DNA of 64,000 bases from Streptomyces sp. CB01201 (GTDB lineage Bacteria; Actinomycetota; Actinomycetes; Streptomycetales; Streptomycetaceae), in assembly GCF_002803085.1 (NCBI RefSeq), contig NZ_NNBJ01000003.1, forward strand, positions 399,798 through 463,797, given 5' to 3'. The number at the start of each line of letters is the position of its first letter. The stretch's first letter is position 1. Positions 42,605-50,442 of the stretch are shown piece by piece. Below the pieces are notes generated by a model. That model did not search any database. It saw only the letters and a program-made list of their open reading frames with translations, and was not told the origin of the DNA. Position numbers and translations under genes: made by a program.

Positions 42605-43566
42605 AGTTTGTTCGTCTCCGCGTTCTTGGCGGGGTCGGTCTGGGCGATGCCCGCCGGCACGTAACCGGACTGGCCGTTCGCCGCCAGCTCCTTGAGGTGC
42701 TGCTGATAGCGCTCCGGGGAGACGACCTTCACGTTGAAGAGCATGCGCGAGTGGTCGACGCCGCAGAGCTCGGCGCACTTGCCCAGGAAGGTGCCTTCCT
42801 GGTTCGGCGTGACCTCGAACGAGTTGGTGTGCCCCGGGACGACGTCCTGCTTCATCAGGAACGGCACGATCCAGAACGAGTGGATGACGTCGCGCGAGGT
42901 CAGCACGAAGCGGACCTTCTCGCCCTTCGGCAGCCACAGCGTCGGGCCCGGGTTTCCGGTCTGCGGGTTACGGGTGCCGGGGATGCCGACGTCGTAGACA
43001 CCGCCCGCGTTCGCGGGGAAGTCCTTCTTGAACCGGTCCGGAATCGCTTCCAGGTTCTTGTCCGTCTTGGCGTCGCCCTTCACACCGGGCACGTCCTCGA
43101 CGTAGTTGAAGCCCCAGCTCCACTGATAGCCGACCACGTTGACCGTGTGGGCGGGCTTCGGGGACAGAGCCAGGAGCTTCGATTCGTCGCGTGCCGTGAA
43201 GTAGAAGAGCACGGAGACGATGATGAGCGGGACCACGGTGTACAGCGCCTCGATGGGCATGTTGTACCGGGTCTGCGGGGGTACCTCGACCTTGGTGCGG
43301 CTGCGCCGGTGGAAGATGACGCTCCACAGGATCAGGCCCCAGACCAGCACGCCCGTGGCGAGCGCAGCCGCCCACGAGCCCTGCCAGAGGGACAGGATCC
43401 TGGGAGCCTCTTCCGTCACCGGAGTGGGCATACCAAGTCGAGGGAAGTCTTTCCAGTTGTACGAGCAACCGGATGCTGTCGCCAGGACCAGGCCCGCAGT
43501 CAGCACCTGCGGCAGCTTCCGCCGCATCGGGCGCCGCGACGAGCGGTCGGAGCCGTTGGGACTCAC
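42601..43566 (-). CDS. ctaC: Cytochrome c oxidase subunit II (CuA), lipoprotein
   Basis: A 321-aa CuA-bearing subunit. Lipobox [12 protein letters not shown] predicts lipidation of Cys34; two helices lie at about 60-85 and 100-125. The CuA site is in [18 protein letters not shown] (His) and [12 protein letters not shown] (two Cys, Glu, His, Met). It accepts electrons from QcrC and passes them to subunit I. The gene starts the ctaC-ctaD-ctaF operon. A 29-bp inverted repeat (43649-43677) lies in its upstream region. Confidence 0.98.
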   Translation of the reverse strand: MSPNGSDRSSRRPMRRKLPQVLTAGLVLATASGCSYNWKDFPRLGMPTPVTEEAPRILSLWQGSWAAALATGVLVWGLILWSVIFHRRSRTKVEVPPQTRYNMPIEALYTVVPLIIVSVLFYFTARDESKLLALSPKPAHTVNVVGYQWSWGFNYVEDVPGVKGDAKTDKNLEAIPDRFKKDFPANAGGVYDVGIPGTRNPQTGNPGPTLWLPKGEKVRFVLTSRDVIHSFWIVPFLMKQDVVPGHTNSFEVTPNQEGTFLGKCAELCGVDHSRMLFNVKVVSPERYQQHLKELAANGQSGYVPAGIAQTDPAKNAETNKL

Positions 43567-43648
43567 GTAGCGCCTTCCCGAGAGTCTCGCCCGCGGTGGT
43601 CGGCTACGGCCGTCTCGCTGGTCGGTCGCCGCCCTGGCACACGGGCAG

Positions 43649-43677
43649 GGGTTTGGATGTTTATGCGGACCAAACCC
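43649..43677. promoter_or_regulatory. Inverted repeat upstream of ctaC
   Basis: GGGTTTGG (43649-43656) and CCAAACCC (43670-43677) are perfect arms around 13 nt, about 83 bp before the ctaC start. TAGGGT on the minus strand overlaps the outer arm. It could be an operator for the oxidase operon or an mRNA leader hairpin. Confidence 0.4.
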
Positions 43678-43839
43678 TACTGGACGCTATTTGGGGTCGC
43701 GCGGGGAGGGTGCCCAACGCGCCGTCCGAGTCCCCGAAGGGGTGGAGTCGCGGTGGAATCCCGGCCTCCGCGCGCCATCTGACGGCCCCTCGCCCCGTCC
43801 CTCGCCGCTCGCGCGCCCGACCGGGGTTAGCGTGGCCGC

Positions 43840-45261
43840 GTGCCCTATTTCGACGCGGCCTCCTCGGCCCCCCTGCACCCCGTCGCCCGCCAGGCGTTGC
43901 AAGCCTCCTTGGACGAGGGATGGGCCGATCCGGCCCGCCTCTACCGGGAGGGAAGGCGGGCCCGGCTGCTGCTCGACGCGGCGCGCGAGGCCGCCGCTGA
44001 GGCGGTCGGCTGCCGTCCGGACGAGCTCAGCTTCACCGGTTCGGGGACCCAGTCGGTGCACTCCGGAATTTACGGATCCTTGTCCGGGCGTCGGCGTGTC
44101 GGCCGGCACCTGGTGGTGTCCTCGGTCGAACACTCCTCGGTCCTCCATTCGGCCGCCTCGCACGAGGCGGCCGGCGGTTCGCTGACCGAGGTCGCGGTGG
44201 ACCGCACGGGCCGGGTCTCCCCCGAGGCGTACGCGGCGGCCCTGCGTCCCGACACCGCCCTCGCCGCTCTCCAGTCCGCCAACCACGAAGTGGGCACGCT
44301 CCAGCCGGTGGCCGAGGTCGCCGAGCTGTGCCGGGCCGCGGAGGTGCCGCTGTTCGTGGACGCGGCCCAGTCGCTGGCGTGGGGGCCGGTCGAAGGGGCC
44401 TGGTCGATCCTCGCGGCCAGTGCCCACAAATGGGGCGGTCCGGCAGGAGTCGGGCTGCTCGCGGTGCGCAAGGGCGTACGGTTCGCGCCCCAAGGGCCAC
44501 CGGACGAGCGGGAGTCGGGGCGGGCGCCCGGCTTCGAGAACATCCCGGCGATCGTGGCGGCGGCCGCCTCGCTGCGTGCGGTGCGGGCCGAGGCGGAGGC
44601 GGAGGCCGCGCGGCTGCGGGACCTGGTGGACCTGATCCGGGCCCGGGTCGTGGAGGTCGTGCCGGAGGTGGAGGTGGTCGGCGATCCGGTGCGGCGGCTG
44701 CCGCATCTGGTCACCTTCTCCTGTCTCTATGTCGACGGAGAGACCCTGCTGCACGAACTCGACCGGGCGGAATTCTCCGTTTCCTCCGGTTCGTCCTGCA
44801 CGAGCAGCACCCTGACGCCCAGCCATGTGCTGCGCGCCATGGGGGTGCTGAGCGAGGGCAACGTCCGGGTGTCGCTGCCCTTCGGCACCCCGGCGGAGGA
44901 CGTCGACCGGTTCATCGACGTGCTGACGTGGGTGGTCACGGCCGTACGGACGAAGCTGGGGGCGCCGGCCGCGGCAGCCGGGCCGGTCACGGCCTCCGAG
45001 GCGGTCGGGGCCGGGGCCGGGGCGGCGGCCGGGACCGGGGACCTCACGGTCGACTCGCTCGGCCGGCTCTGTCCGATCCCCGTCATCGAACTCGCCAAGG
45101 CGATCGGGGACCTGCCCGTCGGCGGCGTCGTGACGGTGCTCGCCGACGACGAGGCCGCCCGTCTCGACATCCCCGCATGGTGCGAGATGCGGGACCAGGA
45201 GTACCTGGGCGAGCACCCGGTAGACGGCGGAACCGCCTACCGGGTGCGCCGCAGGAGCTGA
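43840..45261 (+). CDS. Cysteine desulfurase (NifS-type) fused to a TusA sulfur-carrier domain
   Basis: A 473-aa fusion. Residues 1-380 form a class V desulfurase: SVEHSSVLHS, LFVDAAQSLAWG (Asp, Gln), PLP-Lys in SAHKWGGP and the nucleophile loop SSGSSCTSSTLTPS. An Ala/Gly linker leads to a TusA domain (about 400-473) with the signature LGRLCPIPVIELAKAIG, whose Cys is the persulfide acceptor. The protein can therefore make and receive sulfane sulfur itself. The GTG start has a TAGCGT -10 only 6 nt before it, suggesting a leaderless transcript. Confidence 0.9.
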   Translation: MPYFDAASSAPLHPVARQALQASLDEGWADPARLYREGRRARLLLDAAREAAAEAVGCRPDELSFTGSGTQSVHSGIYGSLSGRRRVGRHLVVSSVEHSSVLHSAASHEAAGGSLTEVAVDRTGRVSPEAYAAALRPDTALAALQSANHEVGTLQPVAEVAELCRAAEVPLFVDAAQSLAWGPVEGAWSILAASAHKWGGPAGVGLLAVRKGVRFAPQGPPDERESGRAPGFENIPAIVAAAASLRAVRAEAEAEAARLRDLVDLIRARVVEVVPEVEVVGDPVRRLPHLVTFSCLYVDGETLLHELDRAEFSVSSGSSCTSSTLTPSHVLRAMGVLSEGNVRVSLPFGTPAEDVDRFIDVLTWVVTAVRTKLGAPAAAAGPVTASEAVGAGAGAAAGTGDLTVDSLGRLCPIPVIELAKAIGDLPVGGVVTVLADDEAARLDIPAWCEMRDQEYLGEHPVDGGTAYRVRRRS

Positions 45262-45285
45262 GTGCCGCTTCCGGCGGGCGGCACT
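45261..45285. terminator. Hairpin between the convergent desulfurase and PfkB-family genes
   Basis: AGTGCCGC (45261-45268) pairs with GCGGCACT (45278-45285) across a 9-nt loop. It begins at the desulfurase stop. A CTTCAGGTGGGC direct repeat follows into the 3' end of the kinase gene. Confidence 0.5.
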
Positions 45286-45311
45286 TCAGGTGGGCTCTGC
45301 TCCAGCGGGCC

Positions 45312-46286
45312 CTACTTCAGGTGGGCCTGGACCTCGGACGCCGCCTCGTCGCCGTACGCCTTGGTGAAGCGGTCCATGAAGTTGGCCCGGCGCAGGGTGT
45401 ACTCCTGGGTGCCCAGGGTCTCGATGACCAGGGTGGCCAGCATGCAGCCGAGCTGGGCCGCGCGCTCGTGGCCCACGCCCCAGGACAGACCGGTCAGGAA
45501 GCCGGCCCGGAACGCGTCGCCCACGCCCGTCGGGTCGACCTTGGCGTCCTCCTCGGGGCAGCCCACGACGATCGGCTCGGCGCCGACCTTGTCGATGCGC
45601 ACGCCGCGCGAGCCGAGCGTGGTGACCCGGTAGTCGACCTTGGAGAGGATCTCCTCGTCGCTCCACCCGGTCTTGCTCTCGATGAGCCCCTTCTCGTACT
45701 CGTTCGAGAAGAGGTAGGTCGCGCCTTCGAGCAGGGTGCGGATGTCGTCGCCGGACATCCGGGCGATCTGCTGCGAGAAGTCGGCCGCGAAGGGGATGCT
45801 CCGCGCCTTGCACTCCTCGGTGTGGCGCAGCATCGCCTCCGGGTCGTCGGCGCCGATCAGCACGAGGTCGAGGCCGCCCACCCGGTCGGCCACCGACTTC
45901 AGCTCGATCTGCCGGGCCTCGCTCATCGCGCCCGTGTAGAAGGAGCCGATCTGGTTGTGGTCGGAGTCGGTGGTGCACACGAAGCGGGCCGTGTGCAGGA
46001 CCTCGGAGATCCGCACCGAGCCGGTGTCGACGCCGTGCCGGTCGAGCCAGGCGCGGTACTCGTCGAAGTCCGAGCCGGCCGCGCCGACCAGGATCGGGCG
46101 GCCGCCGAGCTGGCCCATCCCGAAGCAGATGTTGGGACCGACACCCCCGCGGCGTACGTCGAGGTTGTCGACCAGGAAGGAGAGGGAGACCGTGTGCAGC
46201 TGGTCCGCGACCAGCTGGTCGGCGAAGCGGCCGGGGAAGGTCATGAGGTGGTCGGTCGCGATGGAGCCGGTGACTGCGATACGCAC
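45312..46286 (-). CDS. PfkB-family carbohydrate/nucleoside kinase (adenosine kinase-like)
   Basis: A 324-aa ribokinase-fold kinase. The sugar-binding N terminus is MRIAVTGSIATDHLM and GGVGPNICFGMGQLGG; the anion hole and catalytic base are in DPTGVGDAFRAGFLTG (Asp of GXGD). Sequence style matches the actinobacterial adenosine kinase group, although this group also contains 2-keto-sugar kinases. The ATG at 46286 has a GGAG-type site. It is a single gene converging with the NifS-TusA gene. Confidence 0.85.
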   Translation of the reverse strand: MRIAVTGSIATDHLMTFPGRFADQLVADQLHTVSLSFLVDNLDVRRGGVGPNICFGMGQLGGRPILVGAAGSDFDEYRAWLDRHGVDTGSVRISEVLHTARFVCTTDSDHNQIGSFYTGAMSEARQIELKSVADRVGGLDLVLIGADDPEAMLRHTEECKARSIPFAADFSQQIARMSGDDIRTLLEGATYLFSNEYEKGLIESKTGWSDEEILSKVDYRVTTLGSRGVRIDKVGAEPIVVGCPEEDAKVDPTGVGDAFRAGFLTGLSWGVGHERAAQLGCMLATLVIETLGTQEYTLRRANFMDRFTKAYGDEAASEVQAHLK

Positions 46287-46468
46287 GGCGAGGGCGCTCC
46301 TGGTGAGGATGGGGAGGGGCGCGCAAAGCGCTCCGATAGGGGTGGTGGCGGGAGACGGGTGGGCGTGGACGGTTCACGCTACCGGGTCGGTCCGGCTGGG
46401 CCGACCGGCGGAAACTACCCAATAGTAGGTCTTACTGCGCATGCTTCTCGGTGCGTACGGTGCGAAGC

Positions 46469-46675
46469 ATGGAAACCAAGCTGAACAGCGGGCACGGGGT
46501 GGCGGCGGGTCAGGGCCTGGAGGAGCTGCGTGGCGACTGCGCGCGGATGGCACCGCACTGGGTCGTCCCCGCGGCGCTCGCCCCGGACCCGGTGCCGCCG
46601 TCCCTGATCCACGGTGTGACGGTTCCGCCCGCATCGGTACGGCTCATCGCGGACATGTCCGATTACGGGGACTGA
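46469..46675 (+). CDS. Small conserved hypothetical protein
   Basis: A 68-aa protein beginning METKLNSGHGVAAG and ending IADMSDYGD, with no recognised domain. It is Pro/Ala-rich in the middle. A GTG at 46451 would give 74 aa, but TACGGT (46456-46461), a likely -10, sits 7 nt before the ATG, arguing for a leaderless transcript starting at 46469. It lies 183 bp after the divergent kinase start and 115 bp before the next gene. Confidence 0.6.
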   Translation: METKLNSGHGVAAGQGLEELRGDCARMAPHWVVPAALAPDPVPPSLIHGVTVPPASVRLIADMSDYGD

Positions 46676-46790
46676 AACGGCCTGATCGCGCGGGTGCGGC
46701 GCACGGGATGGAACCGTGCGCTCCCCCGCTCCGTCCAACCGGCGTCCCTCGTCAAGGGGATGCGGGATACGACTGGACAGGAGCGATCTG

Positions 46791-48311
46791 GTGAGCAGCG
46801 AGCACACGCAGGACGAGCCCCGGCAGCGGCGTTCGCGTCGGACTCCCTTGATCCTCGCCGCGGCGACCCTGGCCGTACTGGCCGTGGGGGGCGGTGGGGC
46901 GTACTGGGCCACGACGGCGTCCTCGGGCGGTGACAACAAGCCCGGCGCTGACGGTGCGCCTCCGCCGCTCGCCCTCGACAGCGCACCCGGCGCCCCCGGC
47001 GCCCCGAGCGGCGGCAGCGGCGGCAGCGGTGGCGGCAACGGGATCGCGCCGGGTGAGCCCGACCCCAACGGGGTGGTCTACCGGGCGTCGGTCAAGCTGC
47101 CCGAGGGGCCCGGCAAGGCGGCCGTCCATCAGCCGCGCGGCACGGTGGACGAGGCCGCGGTGAACCGGCTCGCCCGGGCGCTCGGCATCGACGGGGCGGC
47201 GCGCCTGGAGGGCGACAGCTGGAAGGCGGGTGCCACCAAGGACGGCTCGGGCCCGACCCTGACGGTCACTCAGAAGGCGCCGGGCACCTGGACGTTCGCC
47301 CGTTACGGCAGCGGCGGCACGGACAACTGCCCCAAGGGCAAGATGTGTCCGATGCACACCACCGGCGCGGACACGGGCTCCGGCACCAGCACCAGCACCA
47401 GCACCAGCACCGGCGGAGGCGGCCCGATCGGCGAGCAGGCGGCGAAGGCGGCCGCGGCCCCGGTCCTCAAGGCGCTCGGCCAGGACGACGCCAAGCTGGA
47501 CGCCTCGGAGATCCTCGCCTCGGCCCGGGTGGTGAACGCGGACCCGGTGATCGACGGGCTTCCCACGTACGGCTGGACGACCGGCATCCAGGTCGGCCCG
47601 GACGGTCAAGTGGTGGGCGGAAGCGGCCAGTTGAAGACGCCCGACAAGGGCGACACCTATCCGGTGCTCAGCGCGGACAAGACGCTGGCCCAGCTCAACA
47701 GCCACCGCGAGCAGCCGAAGACCAAGGACTGCACCGGTCCGGTGCCGCTCGACGGGCAGCCCACCAAGGGGCGGCTGCCGAGCGATCCGCAGGGCAACAT
47801 CCAGCCCTGCAAGCAGCCCACGCCCTCGACCGTGACGATCAGCGGGGCGACCTTCGGGCTCGCCGCGCAGTTCGTGGCGGGCACGCCGGCCCTGGTGCCG
47901 TCATGGCTGTTCCAGGTGAAGCCGGACGCGGGGCAGCCGTTCACCATCACCGCCCCGGCGCTGGCCCCCGAGTACATCGCCAAGCCGCCGAGCGGCGCCC
48001 CCGTGCCGGCTCCGTCGGGCTCGGCCACCGCGCCGGGCGCACACGGCCAGTCGCTGGAGTCGTACGCCCCGGCGCCGGACGGGCGGACCCTGAACGTGAC
48101 GTTCTGGGGCGGGGTGTGCAGCACGTACACGGCGACCGCCGACGAGAGCGGTGACGGCGTGCGGGTGCGGGTGACCGGCCAGGTCACCGACCCGAAGAAG
48201 ATGTGCGTCGCGCTGGCCAAGCAGCAGACGGTATCCGTGGAGCTGCACCAGGCGCTCGGGGCCCGCGAGGTCCTCGACGCGGACACCGGCAAGGAGCTGC
48301 CGAAGAAGTAG
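46791..48311 (+). CDS. Membrane-anchored hypothetical protein with low-complexity linker
   Basis: A 506-aa protein: short Arg-rich cytoplasmic tail, one helix (LILAAATLAVLAVGGGGAYW, about 20-40), then a large extracytoplasmic region. It has a Gly/Ser/Pro-rich linker near 60-85 and a Ser-Thr repeat (GSGTSTSTSTST, encoded by an ACCAGC microsatellite near 47382-47411). No catalytic motif is recognised; four Cys might form disulfides (NCPKGKMCP; DCTG; QPCKQ). GTG at 46791 has AGGAG at 7 nt. It probably senses or scaffolds at the surface. Confidence 0.78.
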   Translation: MSSEHTQDEPRQRRSRRTPLILAAATLAVLAVGGGGAYWATTASSGGDNKPGADGAPPPLALDSAPGAPGAPSGGSGGSGGGNGIAPGEPDPNGVVYRASVKLPEGPGKAAVHQPRGTVDEAAVNRLARALGIDGAARLEGDSWKAGATKDGSGPTLTVTQKAPGTWTFARYGSGGTDNCPKGKMCPMHTTGADTGSGTSTSTSTSTGGGGPIGEQAAKAAAAPVLKALGQDDAKLDASEILASARVVNADPVIDGLPTYGWTTGIQVGPDGQVVGGSGQLKTPDKGDTYPVLSADKTLAQLNSHREQPKTKDCTGPVPLDGQPTKGRLPSDPQGNIQPCKQPTPSTVTISGATFGLAAQFVAGTPALVPSWLFQVKPDAGQPFTITAPALAPEYIAKPPSGAPVPAPSGSATAPGAHGQSLESYAPAPDGRTLNVTFWGGVCSTYTATADESGDGVRVRVTGQVTDPKKMCVALAKQQTVSVELHQALGAREVLDADTGKELPKK

Positions 48312-48370
48312 CGGTACGGCAGAACTGGCGGTACGACAGAACTGGCGGTACGGGAGAACTGGCGGTACGG
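48310..48370. repeat. 17-bp tandem repeat after the membrane protein gene
   Basis: GGCGGTACGRSAGAACT units run from the stop codon onward: three full copies and a partial fourth, at a 17-bp period (about 48310, 48327, 48344, 48361). The unit has slightly different centres (GGC, GAC, GGG). Confidence 0.75.
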
Positions 48371-48393
48371 GCCTCAGGGCGCCGGACACGACG

Positions 48394-48431
48394 AAGGCGG
48401 GCGCCCCCGGATGACCGGGGGCGCCCGCCTT
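48394..48431. terminator. Bidirectional terminator between the membrane protein gene and erpA
   Basis: Perfect 17-bp arms (48394-48410 and 48415-48431) with an ATGA loop, followed by TTCGG on the plus strand. It serves the two convergent genes. Confidence 0.9.
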
Positions 48432-48472
48432 TCGGCTGCCGCGAGGCCCAGCGGGCCGCCGCGACCCAGGGC

Positions 48473-48829
48473 CTAGCTGAACGAGTCGCCGCAGGCGCAG
48501 GAGCCCGTCGCGTTCGGGTTGTCGATCGTGAAGCCCTGCTTCTCGATGGTGTCGACGAAGTCGATCGAGGCGCCGCCCAGGTACGGGGCGCTCATGCGGT
48601 CGGTCACGACCTTGACACCGTCGAAGTCCTTGACGACATCCCCGTCGAGCGAGCGCTCGTCGAAGAACAGCTGGTAGCGCAGGCCGGAGCAGCCGCCGGG
48701 CTGAACGGCGACACGCAGCGCCAGGTCGTCCCGGCCTTCCTGCTCAAGGAGGCCCTTGACCTTGGCCGCGGCGGCGTCGGACAGGAGGATGCCGTCGCTC
48801 ACGGTGGTGGTCTCGTCCGATACGGACAT
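48473..48829 (-). CDS. erpA: A-type iron-sulfur cluster carrier (ErpA/IscA family)
   Basis: A 118-aa HesB-type carrier that hands Fe-S clusters to apoproteins. The three conserved Cys are present: GGCSGLRY (about Cys47) and SCACGD (Cys111 and Cys113). N terminus MSVSDETTTVSDGILLS is typical of actinobacteria. GGGAGAG lies upstream of ATG 48829. It is divergent from nadA, whose product needs a [4Fe-4S] cluster; shared control is possible. Confidence 0.93.
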   Translation of the reverse strand: MSVSDETTTVSDGILLSDAAAAKVKGLLEQEGRDDLALRVAVQPGGCSGLRYQLFFDERSLDGDVVKDFDGVKVVTDRMSAPYLGGASIDFVDTIEKQGFTIDNPNATGSCACGDSFS

Positions 48830-49007
48830 CTGCTTCTCTCCCGGGTTGTACGGAGACTGCTTGCCGACGGTTGCAACCGGCGGGGCCCCGGATTCATTCC
48901 GGGTCGGGTTCTTCTTCTTTCATGCTCGCACACACGGGGGCGGGCGGGAAAAGGCCTGGGGACAACTCCCCGCGCGACCGGGTGCGTCACATCGACGCTA
49001 TCGCCAT

Positions 49008-49054
49008 CGTCAAAGTGACGTGAAGCGGTTATGATAGATAGCGTCATTTAGACG
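49008..49054. promoter_or_regulatory. Twin 13-bp palindromes flanking the nadA -10
   Basis: CGTCAAAGTGACG (49008-49020) and CGTCATTTAGACG (49042-49054) share the form CGTC-N5-GACG and lie 34 bp apart, on one helix face if 11.3 bp per turn. A TATGAT -10-like element (49030-49035) lies between them, and the first site would cover the -35. This is the layout of a repressor operator, possibly sensing NAD status. The regulator is not known. Confidence 0.6.
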
Positions 49055-49132
49055 AAAACCCCCGCGTGCAAGCACCTGGGGCCACTGGAGCGGCTCCGCC
49101 GCACTGCTCAGGAAACAGAAAGGGTGCGTGAC

Positions 49133-50338
49133 GTGACCACCGCCCAGCCCCGTCAGGACCTCGCCGGACGCGTCGAGCTCGACGTGCAGCCGACGCCGCT
49201 CGCGCTGCTCCTGCTCGGCCGCGAGGCCGACCCCAAGAGCGAGCGCGGCGTGGAGTGCCCCGGCGACCTTCCGTCGCCCTCCGACCCGGACCTGGTGGCG
49301 CGGGCCCGCGCGGCCAAGGAGAAGCTCGGGGACAAGGTCTTCATCCTCGGGCACCACTACCAGCGCGACGAGGTCATCGAGTTCGCCGATGTGACGGGCG
49401 ACTCGTTCAAGCTGGCCAAGGACGCGGCCGCCAAGCCCGAGGCCGAGTACATCGTGTTCTGCGGTGTGCACTTCATGGCCGAGTCCGCGGACATCCTGAC
49501 CGGCGACGACCAGAAGGTCGTCCTTCCGGACCTCGCCGCCGGCTGCTCGATGGCCGACATGGCCACCGCCGAGCAGGTCGCCGAGTGCTGGGACGTACTG
49601 ACCGAGGCCGGGATAGCCGAGCAGGTCGTGCCCGTCTCGTACATGAACTCCTCGGCCGACATCAAGGCGTTCACCGGCAAGCACGGCGGCACCATCTGCA
49701 CCTCCTCCAACGCCGAGCGCGCCCTGAACTGGGCCTTCGAGCAGGGGGAGAAGGTCCTGTTCCTGCCGGACCAGCACCTGGGCCGCAACACCGCCGTGCG
49801 CGACCTCGGCATGTCCCTCGACGACTGCGTGCTCTACAACCCGCACAAGCCGAACGGCGGCCTCACCGTCGAGCAGCTGCGGAACGCGAAGATGATCCTG
49901 TGGCGCGGGCACTGCTCGGTGCACGGGCGCTTCTCGCTCGACTCGGTGAACGACGTGCGCGAGCGCATCCCGGGCGTGAACGTCCTGGTGCACCCCGAGT
50001 GCAAGCACGAGGTCGTGGCCGCGGCGGACTACGTCGGCTCGACGGAGTACATCATCAAGGCCCTGGAGGCGGCCCCGCGCGGCTCCAAGTGGGCGATCGG
50101 CACCGAGCTGAACCTGGTGCGCCGCCTGGCCAACCGGTTCGCCGCCGAGGACAAGGAGATCGTCTTCCTCGACAAGACGGTCTGCTTCTGCTCGACCATG
50201 AACCGCATCGACCTGCCGCACCTCGTGTGGACCCTGGAATCGCTCGCCGAGGGCAAGCTGATCAACCAGATCCAGGTCGACCGCGAGACCGAGAGCTTCG
50301 CGAAGCTCGCCCTGGAGCGGATGCTGGCCCTGCCGTAA
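49133..50338 (+). CDS. nadA: Quinolinate synthase A
   Basis: Condenses iminoaspartate with dihydroxyacetone phosphate to quinolinate in NAD synthesis; 401 aa. The three [4Fe-4S] Cys positions are in FCGVHFMAESADIL, HPECKHEV and VCFCSTMNRI. DLAAGCSMADMA and HYQRDEVIEFAD are family signatures. GTG at 49133 has AAAGGG at 8 nt and is preferred over GTG 49124. nadB and nadC are not in this window. Twin palindromes around the promoter suggest a dedicated repressor. Confidence 0.97.
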   Translation: MTTAQPRQDLAGRVELDVQPTPLALLLLGREADPKSERGVECPGDLPSPSDPDLVARARAAKEKLGDKVFILGHHYQRDEVIEFADVTGDSFKLAKDAAAKPEAEYIVFCGVHFMAESADILTGDDQKVVLPDLAAGCSMADMATAEQVAECWDVLTEAGIAEQVVPVSYMNSSADIKAFTGKHGGTICTSSNAERALNWAFEQGEKVLFLPDQHLGRNTAVRDLGMSLDDCVLYNPHKPNGGLTVEQLRNAKMILWRGHCSVHGRFSLDSVNDVRERIPGVNVLVHPECKHEVVAAADYVGSTEYIIKALEAAPRGSKWAIGTELNLVRRLANRFAAEDKEIVFLDKTVCFCSTMNRIDLPHLVWTLESLAEGKLINQIQVDRETESFAKLALERMLALP

Positions 50339-50358
50339 CCCCGGGCCCGGACACCGCG

Positions 50359-50392
50359 GAAGGCCGCCCCCTCGCAGGAGGGGGCGGCCTTC
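50359..50392. terminator. nadA terminator
   Basis: Perfect 15-bp arms (50359-50373 and 50378-50392) with GCAG loop, 21 bp after the nadA stop. Confidence 0.9.
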
Positions 50393-50397
50393 GTCGT

Positions 50398-50433
50398 ACG
50401 GTCCGGGCCCGGCGTGGACCGGGCCCGGACCGT
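50398..50433. terminator. Second hairpin between convergent nadA and RND exporter gene
   Basis: Perfect 15-bp arms (50398-50412 and 50419-50433) with a 6-nt loop, directly after the nadA terminator and 10 bp before the exporter stop. Probably the exporter's terminator. Confidence 0.8.
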
Positions 50434-50442
50434 GCGGCCGGA

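Noticed and set aside
48892..48930. Nine-codon minus-strand ORF starting MKEEEPDPE upstream of erpA
   Set aside because: No ribosome binding site and no surrounding regulatory structure; likely chance.
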